NCBI RefSeq assembly: GCF_023276355.1
Contig: NZ_JALLPL010000001.1
Coordinates: 496,001 to 560,000, forward strand
Length of the DNA: 64,000 nt
Source: Haloplanus sp. XH21
GTDB lineage: Archaea; Halobacteriota; Halobacteria; Halobacteriales; Haloferacaceae
Direction of reading: 5' to 3'
Shown: positions 35,445 through 43,509 of the stretch, in pieces
How the letters are laid out: every line of letters begins with the position of its first letter
Position numbering within the stretch: position 1 is the stretch's first letter
Notes under the pieces: generated by a model
Databases searched by the model: none
Seen by the model: the letters and a program-made list of their open reading frames with translations, nothing else
What the model was told of the DNA's origin: nothing
Made by a program: the position numbers and the translations under genes

Positions 35445-36109
35445 TCGTTGCCGTCGCTGGCGGGAAAGGTGGTGTCGGGAAGACGACGATCGCCTACAAT
35501 CTCGGAGCGGCACTGGACGCGGTGGTCGTCGACGCCGATCTGAGCATGGCCGATCTGCCCCGAGGACGGGGACCGGACCTCCACGACGTTCTCGCGGGAC
35601 AGGCCGCGGTGACCGAAGCGATCCGGGGCGGAGCGGTGTCGGTACTTCCGTGTGGCCGCTCGCTCGCCGGAGCGCGCGCCGTCGACATCCGCGACCTGGG
35701 AGACACGCTCCGGACGGTCGCCGCCGAGGCGGGCGACGTGATCGTCGACTGCCCCGCCGGCCTGCGCGCGGACGTGGGGGTCCCCCTGGCGGTCGCGGAT
35801 GTCTGCGTCGTCGTGGCGTCACCGCGGCAGTTCGCCGTCGCCGACGCGGTGCGGACACGGGAACTGGCCCGCGAACTCGACGCCGGGCTGGTCGGGGTCG
35901 CACTCAACCGGACGACTTCGACGGACGAGCCGCCAGTGGACGTGCTCCGACGTATACTCGGTGCCCCCGTATCGACGGTGCCGGCCGATCCCAGAGTCGA
36001 CCGGTCGGTCGGCGAAGAGGCACCGGTGGTCACGGCAGCCCCGGACTCCGTCGCGGCCGATGGAGTTCGGTCGCTTGCGGCCGCGATTCAGTCCTGCAAG
36101 AGCGTGTAG
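35441..36109 (+). CDS. ParA/MinD-family ATPase
   Basis: Starting at the GTG that overlaps the previous stop, the product has 222 residues. It has the deviant Walker A GGKGGVGKTT (about residues 7-16) with the signature Lys, VVVDADLSMADLP as A', and VIVDCPAGLRADVGVPLAVA as the Walker B region. Such ATPases dimerise on ATP and position DNA or protein cargo. As the last gene of the mcm transcript, it could act in replication or segregation, which is inference. It overlaps the convergent TFB gene by 22 bases. Confidence 0.88.
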   Translation: MIVAVAGGKGGVGKTTIAYNLGAALDAVVVDADLSMADLPRGRGPDLHDVLAGQAAVTEAIRGGAVSVLPCGRSLAGARAVDIRDLGDTLRTVAAEAGDVIVDCPAGLRADVGVPLAVADVCVVVASPRQFAVADAVRTRELARELDAGLVGVALNRTTSTDEPPVDVLRRILGAPVSTVPADPRVDRSVGEEAPVVTAAPDSVAADGVRSLAAAIQSCKSV

Positions 36110-36951
36110 GTATTTCGAATCGTGACGGGCGTCACGTCGGCCACGTCAGCCGCCATGCGCTGTGTGAGCGGGGCGCCGGCGTCCCGTGCCGCCGCGTAAA
36201 GGCAGGCCGCGGCGACCCCGCTCGGGTTGCGCCCGGCGGTGTCACCGGAGTCACGGAGACGGCGAGCGTAGGTCTCAGCGTCCCGCCGAATGGCCTCGCT
36301 CAGATCGAGTTCGGTGGCGTACCGCGGGATGTACTCGGCCGGGTGGATCGGGCCGGTCGCAACATCGAGTTCGCGGTTCAGCGCGCGGTACGCGGCCCGG
36401 TGTTCGTCGGCCGTCGCCTTCGCGGCGGCAACGATTTCCTCGACGGTCCGAGAGACCGAACACACGCGACAGGTGGCGTATACGGTCGCGGAGGCAAAAC
36501 CCTCTAGTGAACGCCCACGGAGCAAATCCGCGTCCTGCGCGGAGCGAAACAGCGAGCAGGATGATTCGCGAATGTGTCTTGGAAGGGACAGCTCCCCGAC
36601 CAGCCGTCGAATCTCGGTGAACGCGTACACCTGGTTTCGCTCGCGCTTCGACGATATCTGTGCCCGGTTATGCTGGGTTCGCATCCGGGAGAGACGGCGA
36701 CGCTTTCGCCCTTTCACCCGCGTCGACCGGCCGATATCGGTCGAGAGACCGCGGTCGTGTCGGGACTGCGTGAGCGGCGCCCCTGTCCGCTCCGGAGACG
36801 TCTCGTCGTCGGCGAAGGACCGCCACTCGGGTCCGTGGTCGATGCGGTACTCGTCGACGACGAGCCCACACTGTCCACAGACCGTCTCGGTGCCTTCCGT
36901 GTTCAGTCGGCCGCTACACTCCGGACACTCCGCCTCGCGTGTCTGAGCCAT
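36088..36951 (-). CDS. tfb: Transcription initiation factor TFB
   Basis: TFB bridges TBP-bound promoters and RNA polymerase. The 287-residue protein begins at ATG 36951. It has an N-terminal zinc ribbon (CPECSGRLNTEGTETVCGQC), a B-reader/linker (GAPLTQSRHDRGLSTDIG), and two cyclin-fold repeats (about 105-190 and 195-285, the second with AAACLYAAARDAGAPLTQRM and a closing HTH ADVTPVTIRNTY). Haloarchaea carry several TFB paralogues. This one sits inside the mcm-ParA neighbourhood and has its own strong TATA element. Confidence 0.95.
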   Translation of the reverse strand: MAQTREAECPECSGRLNTEGTETVCGQCGLVVDEYRIDHGPEWRSFADDETSPERTGAPLTQSRHDRGLSTDIGRSTRVKGRKRRRLSRMRTQHNRAQISSKRERNQVYAFTEIRRLVGELSLPRHIRESSCSLFRSAQDADLLRGRSLEGFASATVYATCRVCSVSRTVEEIVAAAKATADEHRAAYRALNRELDVATGPIHPAEYIPRYATELDLSEAIRRDAETYARRLRDSGDTAGRNPSGVAAACLYAAARDAGAPLTQRMAADVADVTPVTIRNTYTLLQD

Positions 36952-36978
36952 CACAGTCGAACATTGTCCCCGATAGGG

Positions 36979-36987
36979 TATTTAAAC
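36979..36987 (-). promoter_or_regulatory. TATA element of the TFB gene
   Basis: On the minus strand GTTTAAATA ends 28 bases upstream of the TFB start codon and is followed by CCCTATC. This is the canonical haloarchaeal spacing for a leaderless transcript. Confidence 0.6.
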
Positions 36988-37030
36988 AAGGGCGCGAGCA
37001 GGGAGGGATAGCGGCGAACGGCGAACAGAG

Positions 37031-37049
37031 CGTACCGGTAAACGGTACG
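37031..37049. other. Short perfect hairpin between the tfb and 37114 genes
   Basis: CGTACCG (37031-37037) and CGGTACG (37043-37049) form a 7-bp inverted repeat around a 5-base spacer GTAAA. It lies between two divergent promoters, about 32 bases upstream of the TATA box of the next gene. It could be a dimeric regulator site. Confidence 0.4.
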
Positions 37050-37080
37050 TTATGGTGGCATCCCGCCGGCTCGGCGGTGG

Positions 37081-37089
37081 TTTTTATAG
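37081..37089 (+). promoter_or_regulatory. TATA element for the 37114 gene
   Basis: TTTTTATAG lies 25-33 bases before the ATG at 37114, which suits a leaderless haloarchaeal promoter. Confidence 0.55.
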
Positions 37090-37113
37090 TGATGAGGGGG
37101 CCACTGAGTCTCG

Positions 37114-37629
37114 ATGGGGCTCTCGGATATCGCCGCTGGCGTCGAGGTACACGAACAGCAGCGCGACCGTGGCGTCCCGACGGTCGACGCCACCGGCGGC
37201 AACCTCCGCTCCCAACTCCAGAACTGGGCGGACGCGCTGCCGTGTACGCCGGCGGCGGCCGCGACGGTTCTGGAGGCGTACACCGCTGGAACGAGCGTCG
37301 GCGACTGCGCCCGGGAAGCGGGCGTCGCCCCGATGACGGCAGCGAAACTCCTCCATCGGTGCGGCATCAGCGGGCTCTCACCGCTCTCGCCAACCGCCCA
37401 GCGCGTGCTTCGGGACTGGCTCGACGGGACGCTGCCGCGGTCGGAAGCGATCGAACTGACGGGCGCTGCCGACGCGGAGTTCGCGCTGGCAGCGTATATC
37501 GAGACCCACGACGCCGTGCCAGAGCTGGCGGATGCCGTCGAGGGAGTGCTCGAACCCGACGCGACGGCGACGGTTCACAAACGCGACGCACTGTCCGAGA
37601 CCATGAGTTCGGTCGACGACCTCCAGTAA
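37114..37629 (+). CDS. Helix-turn-helix-like haloarchaeal protein (171 aa)
   Basis: The 171-residue all-helical protein contains two segments that resemble helix-turn-helix units: TSVGDCAREAGVAPMTAAKL followed by LHRCG, and LPRSEAIELTGAADAEFALA. DNA binding is therefore plausible. The N-terminal part has QLQNWADALPCTPAAAATVL. It is divergent from tfb and convergent with the second ParA-like gene. Its family is not known to me; it may be one of the DUF785x haloarchaeal families. Confidence 0.72.
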   Translation: MGLSDIAAGVEVHEQQRDRGVPTVDATGGNLRSQLQNWADALPCTPAAAATVLEAYTAGTSVGDCAREAGVAPMTAAKLLHRCGISGLSPLSPTAQRVLRDWLDGTLPRSEAIELTGAADAEFALAAYIETHDAVPELADAVEGVLEPDATATVHKRDALSETMSSVDDLQ

Positions 37630-37636
37630 CGCCGGC

Positions 37637-38371
37637 TCACCGCGAGACGAATTCTCCGATCGAACCGAACAGACCGGTTTCCTCAGGCGACAGCGCGATG
37701 TCGAACACGGCCGCCGCGACATCGGCAGTCGCGGATGCCGTCGGTTGCTCCGAGAGACACGCCGGTGCGTCGATGTCCGTTTCGGGCAGCGTCGCGTCGG
37801 CAACCGACAGTTCGCCGCGCGTCGAGACGACGGCGTCAGCCTCCACGCCGATATCGGCGAGACGACCGTCCATCCGCTGGACGGCGTCGCGTCCGTGGGT
37901 CGTTGCGGGGGCAACGAGAGCGATACGATCGGCAGCGTTCACCGCCGCGACCGACTGGTTGGCCGCGACCGGTGGCGTATCGACGAGGACGTGGTCGAAC
38001 GCCGCGGCCGCGGCATCGATCCGGGATTCGAATACCTGCGCCGCGGCGGGAGACTTCGCCCGGGCGAGTCGTTCGAAGGGCGCGAAGGCGGGCAGACACG
38101 CCATCCGCCCGGCGTCGGTGTCGAGCGGGAACTCGAGCAGTCCCTCCTGAAGCGGCGCCTCTCGCTCGTCGGTCAACAGCGCGGTCAGATCGGGGTCGAT
38201 CCGCCCGGAGAGGTAGTCGGAGAGTCCCTGGGTGGCGAACGCGGCATCGAGAATCGCGACCGCACGCCCGTCGCTGGCGAGCAACGCGCCGAGTTCGACG
38301 GTCAATCGGGTGGTTCCAGCGCCTCCCGTCGCACCGACCAGCGCCGCCACGTCGCCGATATCGTCGGTCAT
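37637..38371 (-). CDS. ParA/MinD-like protein with degenerate Walker A
   Basis: The 244-residue protein starts at ATG 38371 (MTDDIGDVAALVGATGGAGT). The fold is ParA/MinD-like: DGRAVAILDAAFATQGLSDY matches the A' region and FDHVLVDTPPVAANQSVAAV matches Walker B. The Walker A reads TGGAGTTR, so the signature Lys and the P-loop Lys of KGGxGKT are both replaced. It probably binds nucleotide poorly or hydrolyses none. It may be a regulatory partner of the intact ATPase at 35441. Confidence 0.82.
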   Translation of the reverse strand: MTDDIGDVAALVGATGGAGTTRLTVELGALLASDGRAVAILDAAFATQGLSDYLSGRIDPDLTALLTDEREAPLQEGLLEFPLDTDAGRMACLPAFAPFERLARAKSPAAAQVFESRIDAAAAAFDHVLVDTPPVAANQSVAAVNAADRIALVAPATTHGRDAVQRMDGRLADIGVEADAVVSTRGELSVADATLPETDIDAPACLSEQPTASATADVAAAVFDIALSPEETGLFGSIGEFVSR

Positions 38372-39083
38372 ACGGTAGTGTGACCGCCGCCTCGGATTTA
38401 AACTCCGAGGGTCAGGAGAGTCCGCAGAAGTCGTTGCTCGGCGGAAATACCGACATCGAATTCGGAGTATCACGCATTACAGGAGTGGCACGTCGCGAAA
38501 ACAGGGTGGACAGTCCGCGTAGGGCAGGTGGGTCGGTTGGCGACGCATTTTGGTAGCATGTCCCTCACGCAGCACCCTGGAGACTGACCGTCTCATGTGG
38601 CTGATAGGGATCATCGGACATCTCGGAGGGCCTCGCCGAGACTCTCTCGACAGGCACGATAATCCCTATGAGTCGACGTCTCGGACCAGACCACGGTGGT
38701 GGTCACGAGTCAGTGTGGTGTGTCCCTATGATCGATCACCTCATTCATTGAATCAAACGTATTTCGAGTATAAAACCTCTTTGCTGCCATTTCCTAATAT
38801 AATTATATCACTTGTGCTGTGTTTCAGTTGAAATTATGTAGTATTGTGAATGAATGGTTAGTACAACGTAGTGGTCCGTCCGAAACAGCGGAGGCGACTC
38901 GACGGACACCCGAACGAACCGGTCGCTCTCGCGGGGCAGTACCGTCGTTCACACGCTCCGCTACGCGTAGAAGGGCGGCTCACTGCGCGGCGCGCGGCGC
39001 CACAGGCGAACTGTCGGCAGTCAGTTCCGGCGGTCGCCGACCACGGAGGCAGCGACCGCCGGGATACGTCACACGGACCCGCC
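38372..39083. other. AT-rich, gene-free interval of about 710 bases
   Basis: No frame here looks like a gene. The best, a 93-codon frame at 38550-38831, has poor composition. Bases 38745-38870 are strikingly AT-rich against the chromosome, with a TATA-like TATAAAA at 38769-38775 and an AATATAATTATAT stretch. An untranslated RNA, decayed mobile DNA or a regulatory region is possible. The block ends in GC-rich sequence downstream of the HIT gene. Confidence 0.4.
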
Positions 39084-39503
39084 TCAGTCGGCCCGGATCG
39101 CCGCCGCCACGTCTTCGAGTTCGTCGTCGGAAACGTCCGGGCGATCCTCGACGATGGCGTGGATGGGGCGGCCGCCGTCGCCCTCGAACCGCGGGACGAT
39201 GTGGGCGTGGACGTGGGGGACCTCCTGTCCCGCACCGGGGCCGTTGTTGACCGCGAGCGTCGTCGCCGGGGCGTCGACCGCCGCCTCGACCTGCTCGGTC
39301 AGGTCGTGGACGGCCGCGAACACGTCGCCCGCGAGGTCGGCGGGCAGGTCGTTGACGCGTTCGTGGTGGGCCTTCGGGATGACGAGCGTATGCCCGCGGG
39401 CCAGCGGGTTGGCGTCCAGAAACGCCAGCACGGTGTCGTCTTCGTACACGGTGTAACTGGGGATGTCGCCGTCGACGATGGAACAGAAGATGCAGTCGCT
39501 CAT
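39084..39503 (-). CDS. HIT-family nucleotide hydrolase
   Basis: The 139-residue protein starts at ATG 39503 (MSDCIFCSIVDGDIPSYTVY). It has the histidine triad VPHVHAHIVPR, an N-terminal CxxC zinc pair, and FLDANPLARGHTLVIPKAHH typical of Hint/HinT enzymes, which hydrolyse AMP-linked phosphoramidates. It is the last gene of a prs-UDG-HIT transcript, with 23 bases to the glycosylase gene. The three together handle nucleotides and DNA damage. Confidence 0.93.
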   Translation of the reverse strand: MSDCIFCSIVDGDIPSYTVYEDDTVLAFLDANPLARGHTLVIPKAHHERVNDLPADLAGDVFAAVHDLTEQVEAAVDAPATTLAVNNGPGAGQEVPHVHAHIVPRFEGDGGRPIHAIVEDRPDVSDDELEDVAAAIRAD

Positions 39504-39526
39504 ACCGGTCCATTCGCTGTCCCGTC

Positions 39527-40204
39527 TCAAAAGCGTCCCGGCGACGGCGAGGTTGCATCGAGACCGCAGTCCCGCAGCGCCGTCGCCAGCGCCTCACGAT
39601 AACGCTCCCGGTCGTAGCCGAGACGCGACCGCCACACGTCGGCGTAGGAGGGATGCAAGAGCGGGATCACCACCGGATCGATGGCGGGCAGGTCGACCGG
39701 GTCGAGGACGTGATCCAGAAAGCCGTCCAGCTCCCGGTCCGTGAGCGAGAACAGACTCGCCGTGGCGTGTTTGCCTGTCGGAAGCACGACCGTGGGCGCG
39801 ACGAGATCGATCTCCCGCCGAAGATGCGACCGGCAGTTCGCCCGCTCGGTGGCCGTCGGCTCCCGGTTCGACCCCTCGCCGTCGGACGGGAAGCATTTCA
39901 CCGCGTTCGTGTAGAACGCGCGGTCGACGAGGCCGACGCTCGCCAGCAGCGACCGAATGCGGCGTCCGGAGTGACGAGAGGTGTAGGCCAGTCCCGAGCG
40001 GTTGCCACCGGGCCAGGTGGAGTCGTCGGGGTCGCCAGCAGCGGGCGCCTCGCCCACGACCAGCACGGCCGCGTCACGGGGACCATTCCCCCACGCGATG
40101 CAGTCCCGCGACTCCACGAGGGCGGGACACTGCTGGCAGTCGACGTCGAGAACGAGGGTGTCGTCGGCGGTGGGCGGTGTGGGATCGGGAGCAGCGTCGG
40201 ACAT
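39527..40204 (-). CDS. Uracil-DNA glycosylase family protein
   Basis: The enzyme should excise uracil from DNA. The 225 residues show a family-4-like plan: an N-terminal CQQC pair for an Fe-S or metal site, active-site VVGEAPAAGDPDD, GLAYTSRHSGRRIRSLLASV, YTNAVKCFPSDG, and the C-terminal LLHPSY. Some motif residues differ from textbook UDGs, so the exact family is uncertain. It begins three bases after the prs stop. Confidence 0.88.
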   Translation of the reverse strand: MSDAAPDPTPPTADDTLVLDVDCQQCPALVESRDCIAWGNGPRDAAVLVVGEAPAAGDPDDSTWPGGNRSGLAYTSRHSGRRIRSLLASVGLVDRAFYTNAVKCFPSDGEGSNREPTATERANCRSHLRREIDLVAPTVVLPTGKHATASLFSLTDRELDGFLDHVLDPVDLPAIDPVVIPLLHPSYADVWRSRLGYDRERYREALATALRDCGLDATSPSPGRF

Positions 40205-40207
40205 ACC

Positions 40208-41062
40208 TTACAGCGCGTCGGCGATGACCGGCGCGACGGAGACGGCCGTCACGTCGCGCTCGATGGTGTCGGTGGCGTAGATGTCCGTTACGCCGGCGCG
40301 TTCGAGTTTCGTCCGGGCGTTGCGCGCGAACAGCGGATGGACGCAGGTCACGTAGACGCCCGCTGCGTCGCGGTCGTTCAGGACACCGATGGATTCGCTC
40401 ATCGTGGACCCGGTGGCGACGATGTCGTCGGCGACGACCACGTCGCGGCCGTCGACGGCGGCGTCGCTCGGCATGATCTCGACCTCAGTGCCCGAGTGAC
40501 GCACCTTCTCGAAGTAGTCCACGTCGCCCCGGCCGTAGGTGTCGCGCACGGACTCGGCGAGGTCGATGGCGCCTTCGTCGGGCGAGAGAAAGAGCGGGTC
40601 GGTCAGATCCGCGGGAAGTGGTCGAGCCAGGCGCGGCGCCGCCTCGACGATGGCACAGGGCACGTCGAAGAAGTCCGTCACCGACGCCTCGTGAGGTGTG
40701 ACGAGGATCACCCGGTCGGTGCCGGTCGAGATGGCGCGAGCGACGGCGCGGGCGGAGACGGGTTGGCCTGCCTCGAACGCGCGTTCCTGTCGCCCGTAGC
40801 CCATGTAGGGCAGGACGGTCACCACCTCGTTCGCGCCCGCCTCGCGCGCGGCGTCCTGTAACTGCAGGAGTTCGACGTGGGCGCCGTCGGTGGTCGTCGA
40901 CGCGACGACGACGGCTCGGTCGACGCGCTCGTCGACGCCGGGCACCGACGCCATCCGTTCACCGTCGGGGAACTGCTCGTAGCTGACGGCCGCGAGCGAC
41001 TCCCCCGTCTCGGCGGCCAGCGCCGCCGCGAGCGCCTGCGAGTTCGAACCGGGGACGATCAT
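40208..41062 (-). CDS. prs: Ribose-phosphate pyrophosphokinase
   Basis: PRPP synthase transfers pyrophosphate from ATP to ribose 5-phosphate for nucleotide, His and Trp synthesis. The 284 residues are of archaeal short type. They include MIVPGSNSQALAAALAAETG, the flexible-loop region YGRQERAFEAGQPVSARAVA, SPDEGAIDLAESV, and the PRPP-binding loop VVVADDIVATGSTM. The gene leads the prs-UDG-HIT operon. RpiA, encoded at 53641 in this window, supplies its substrate. Confidence 0.95.
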   Translation of the reverse strand: MIVPGSNSQALAAALAAETGESLAAVSYEQFPDGERMASVPGVDERVDRAVVVASTTTDGAHVELLQLQDAAREAGANEVVTVLPYMGYGRQERAFEAGQPVSARAVARAISTGTDRVILVTPHEASVTDFFDVPCAIVEAAPRLARPLPADLTDPLFLSPDEGAIDLAESVRDTYGRGDVDYFEKVRHSGTEVEIMPSDAAVDGRDVVVADDIVATGSTMSESIGVLNDRDAAGVYVTCVHPLFARNARTKLERAGVTDIYATDTIERDVTAVSVAPVIADAL

Positions 41063-41116
41063 ACTGCGTGGGTCGACGCCCGCCCCGAAAACGGTTTCCG
41101 TCCGTCCGCGCCCCGC

Positions 41117-41911
41117 CTACGACTGGACGGCGAGGCCCGTGACGCCCGTGACGCCCAGTTCCCGCGTGCGCCAGCCGTCACCCGCGTCGGTCAGGAGCGT
41201 TCCCCCTTCCGTTACCGCCACCGTCGCCGCGTCGGTGTAGCCCACGTCGACCGGCGGCGCATCCGCGGGGAGGTCGACCGGCGTCCACGACGCGACGGCG
41301 TCGCGAGCGAACAGGGTTCCATCACTCACGGCGTGGGCGCGATCGTCGGCGTCGTCGGCGCTCACCACGTCGGCGGCGCCGTCGAGTTCGTCCATCCAGC
41401 CGTTACCCAACCGGTAGAGGCCGTCCCCAGTCGCCGCGAGGGGGAGGCCGCGGCCGTGCACGTCGCGCACGTCCGCGAGGCCGACGTTGCGCAGGCCGTC
41501 GTCGACGGTCCAGACGCCGTCGGCGGCGGCGACCATGCCGGCGTCGATGGCGCGCGGGTCGTCGACGTGTCCGACCGTCGTCCACCCGTCGTCGAGACGG
41601 GCCACGCGGCCATCCGGACCGGCCGCCAGCAAGTCACCGCCAGGGCCGTCGAAACCGACGGCGACGGCGGCGCCGAAGCCTGTCGCGCTGTAGTCGCCGA
41701 CGAGGACGTCCTCGTCGGTGGCGACGGCGCGGCGCGTGCCGTCGGCGACGACGTCGCGAGCGGTCGTCCGGTGATCGAGGGAGAACTCGCCGACGCGGTC
41801 GTCCGAGAGCGACGCGACGACGACCCCCTGTTCGGCGGCGACCAGCACTTCGACCGCCCCCATCCGGTCGGCGTACACCCGTTTCTCGTCGATCGTCAGA
41901 TCGTGGGCCAT
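41117..41911 (-). CDS. HVO_0234-type beta-propeller protein
   Basis: The 264-residue soluble protein starts at ATG 41911 (MAHDLTIDEKRVYADRMGAV). It is made of repeated strand units with DG turns (VLVAAEQGVVVASLSDDRVG, GVWTVDDGLRNVGLADV, GDGLYRLGNGWMDEL), as in a propeller. The arrangement beside prs matches the haloarchaeal HVO_0234 family (from memory). It has no signal peptide, so it probably acts in the cytoplasm. Its function is unknown. Confidence 0.78.
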   Translation of the reverse strand: MAHDLTIDEKRVYADRMGAVEVLVAAEQGVVVASLSDDRVGEFSLDHRTTARDVVADGTRRAVATDEDVLVGDYSATGFGAAVAVGFDGPGGDLLAAGPDGRVARLDDGWTTVGHVDDPRAIDAGMVAAADGVWTVDDGLRNVGLADVRDVHGRGLPLAATGDGLYRLGNGWMDELDGAADVVSADDADDRAHAVSDGTLFARDAVASWTPVDLPADAPPVDVGYTDAATVAVTEGGTLLTDAGDGWRTRELGVTGVTGLAVQS

Positions 41912-41933
41912 ACCGCCACTCCGGGAGCGGCGT

Positions 41934-42635
41934 TCAAAACGGTTGGTGGGCAGAGAGGCTTGGCTCTCGGCGTCGAACGTGCGCCGTGAAGTTGTCGAAG
42001 AGACGCTTGGTCCGGCAGGCGGCCGCGTAGTTGTCGTCGGTGATCCCGTCGAGCACGCGCTCGATGCGCTCGGCGGGGAGGTCTTTCCCCCGCGTGATGC
42101 GCTCGGCGCTCGCCTGGTCGTACTCGGGGTGGAACTGCACGCCCCAGCAGTCGCCGTGGCGGAACGCCTGGATGCCGCGGTCGTTCTCCGCGATGCGCGT
42201 CGCGCCGGCGGGCAGGTCGACCACTCGATCCGAATGCGTCTCGAAGGCGAGGAACGGAGAGTCGATGCCCGCAAAGAGCTGATCGCCCGTATGGCGAACC
42301 TCGCGGTAGCCGAGTTCGATGTCGTCCATCGCCTCGACCCGGCCGCCGAGGGCCTCGGCGAGCACCTGGTGGCCGTAGCAGACGCCGAGGACCGGCACGC
42401 CGCGGTCGGTGGCGTCGGCGACCCAGTCGGTCAGGGCGTCGATCCAGGGCTCGTCCCAGTACACCGAGGAGCGCGACCCGGTGACGACGACGCCGTCGTA
42501 CTCGAACGTCGGCGGGCGGGTGCCATCCGTTACGTCGAACTCTACGAGGTCGGCGTCCAGTTCGCGCCGGAAGTTGCGTCGCGTGTGGGCGGTCCCGTGT
42601 GACGCGTCCAGGAGCGCAAGCCGCGGTCGACTCAT
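41934..42635 (-). CDS. Class I glutamine amidotransferase-like protein
   Basis: The 233-residue protein has the catalytic triad of class I amidotransferases: Cys86 in PVLGVCYGHQVLAEALGG, and the His-Glu pair in WGVQFHPEYD. The oxyanion region VVTGSRSSVYWDEPW is present. No synthase domain is attached, so it may hydrolyse gamma-glutamyl compounds or serve an unidentified partner. It is the third of several minus-strand genes in a row. Confidence 0.9.
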   Translation of the reverse strand: MSRPRLALLDASHGTAHTRRNFRRELDADLVEFDVTDGTRPPTFEYDGVVVTGSRSSVYWDEPWIDALTDWVADATDRGVPVLGVCYGHQVLAEALGGRVEAMDDIELGYREVRHTGDQLFAGIDSPFLAFETHSDRVVDLPAGATRIAENDRGIQAFRHGDCWGVQFHPEYDQASAERITRGKDLPAERIERVLDGITDDNYAAACRTKRLFDNFTAHVRRREPSLSAHQPF

Positions 42636-42660
42636 CGTCTGGTCTGAAGCGGTCGAGAAG

Positions 42661-43434
42661 TTAGTCTCTTACGCCCTCGAAGAGGCCGAACAGTTCGTCG
42701 TTGACCGCGCGGGCCTGCTCGATGCCGACGAGGTGGCCCGCGTCGAACCCCGCGAACTCGCCGCGGGGAAGCCCCTCCGCGAGGCGGCGGCCGCGCTCGA
42801 CCGGCCAGACGGCGTCGTCGCGGCCGTGGGCGACCAGCGCGGGACAGTCGACCTCGTACAGCCGATCCGAGATGTCGAACGCCTCGACGGCGGCGGTCTG
42901 GGCCGCCCAGGCGTCGGGCGCGGCGTCCTCCGCGGTACGCCACTCGACGATGCGCTCGGCGACATCGGGGTGGGCGTCCAGAAATTCCCGCGAGAACGCG
43001 GCCGCGAGCGACGACCGTAGCGTGTCGGCGTCGGCCGGGTCGCCGAACAGCGGATCGAGCGACAGGCCGGCGCCGGCGGCGGCCGTCCCGAGAAGGCCGA
43101 GCGAGCGCGGCCGCGACGAGACGCGCGCGAGTTCGAGCGCGACCATCCCGCCCAGCCCGGCGCCGACGACGTGGACAGCTCGGGCGCCGTGGTCCTTGAG
43201 GACGGCCTGGACATCGGCGACCATGTCGTCGACGGCGTACGGACCCGGCGGCGCGTCGGATCGGCCGGTCCCCCGCAGGTCCGTCACGAGCGTCTCGAAC
43301 GGCCCGGCCAGCGCCCCGTGTTGCCACCCCCACTGCCAGGCGCCGTACCCCACGTCGCCGAGGAACACCACCGTCTCGCCGTCGCCATCCGTCTCGTAAT
43401 ACAGGGACACCGGGCCGTTCGATGCGGTGGGCAT
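42661..43434 (-). CDS. Alpha/beta-hydrolase-fold protein without the usual nucleophile serine
   Basis: The 257-residue protein has the fold's features: PVSLYYETDGDGETVVFLGD, LVTDLRGTGRSDAPPGPYAV, VDDMVADVQAVLKD, a late acid in LVAHGRDDAVWPVERG and a C-terminal FDAGHLVGIEQA His. The nucleophile elbow reads GAGLGG instead of GxSxGG, so the serine is replaced by glycine. It may be inactive as an esterase or use other chemistry. Confidence 0.8.
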   Translation of the reverse strand: MPTASNGPVSLYYETDGDGETVVFLGDVGYGAWQWGWQHGALAGPFETLVTDLRGTGRSDAPPGPYAVDDMVADVQAVLKDHGARAVHVVGAGLGGMVALELARVSSRPRSLGLLGTAAAGAGLSLDPLFGDPADADTLRSSLAAAFSREFLDAHPDVAERIVEWRTAEDAAPDAWAAQTAAVEAFDISDRLYEVDCPALVAHGRDDAVWPVERGRRLAEGLPRGEFAGFDAGHLVGIEQARAVNDELFGLFEGVRD

Positions 43435-43509
43435 GGGCGCGGGTTGGGTCGCGAGTGCCTTACAATCGTTCGTATCGGCGCGCCGACCGAGAGCGAAGCC
43501 GGCGGTCAG

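Noticed and set aside
38550-38831. 93-codon frame in the AT-rich interval
   Set aside because: It has no hydrophobic or catalytic pattern, no suitably spaced promoter, and crosses an AT-rich transition.
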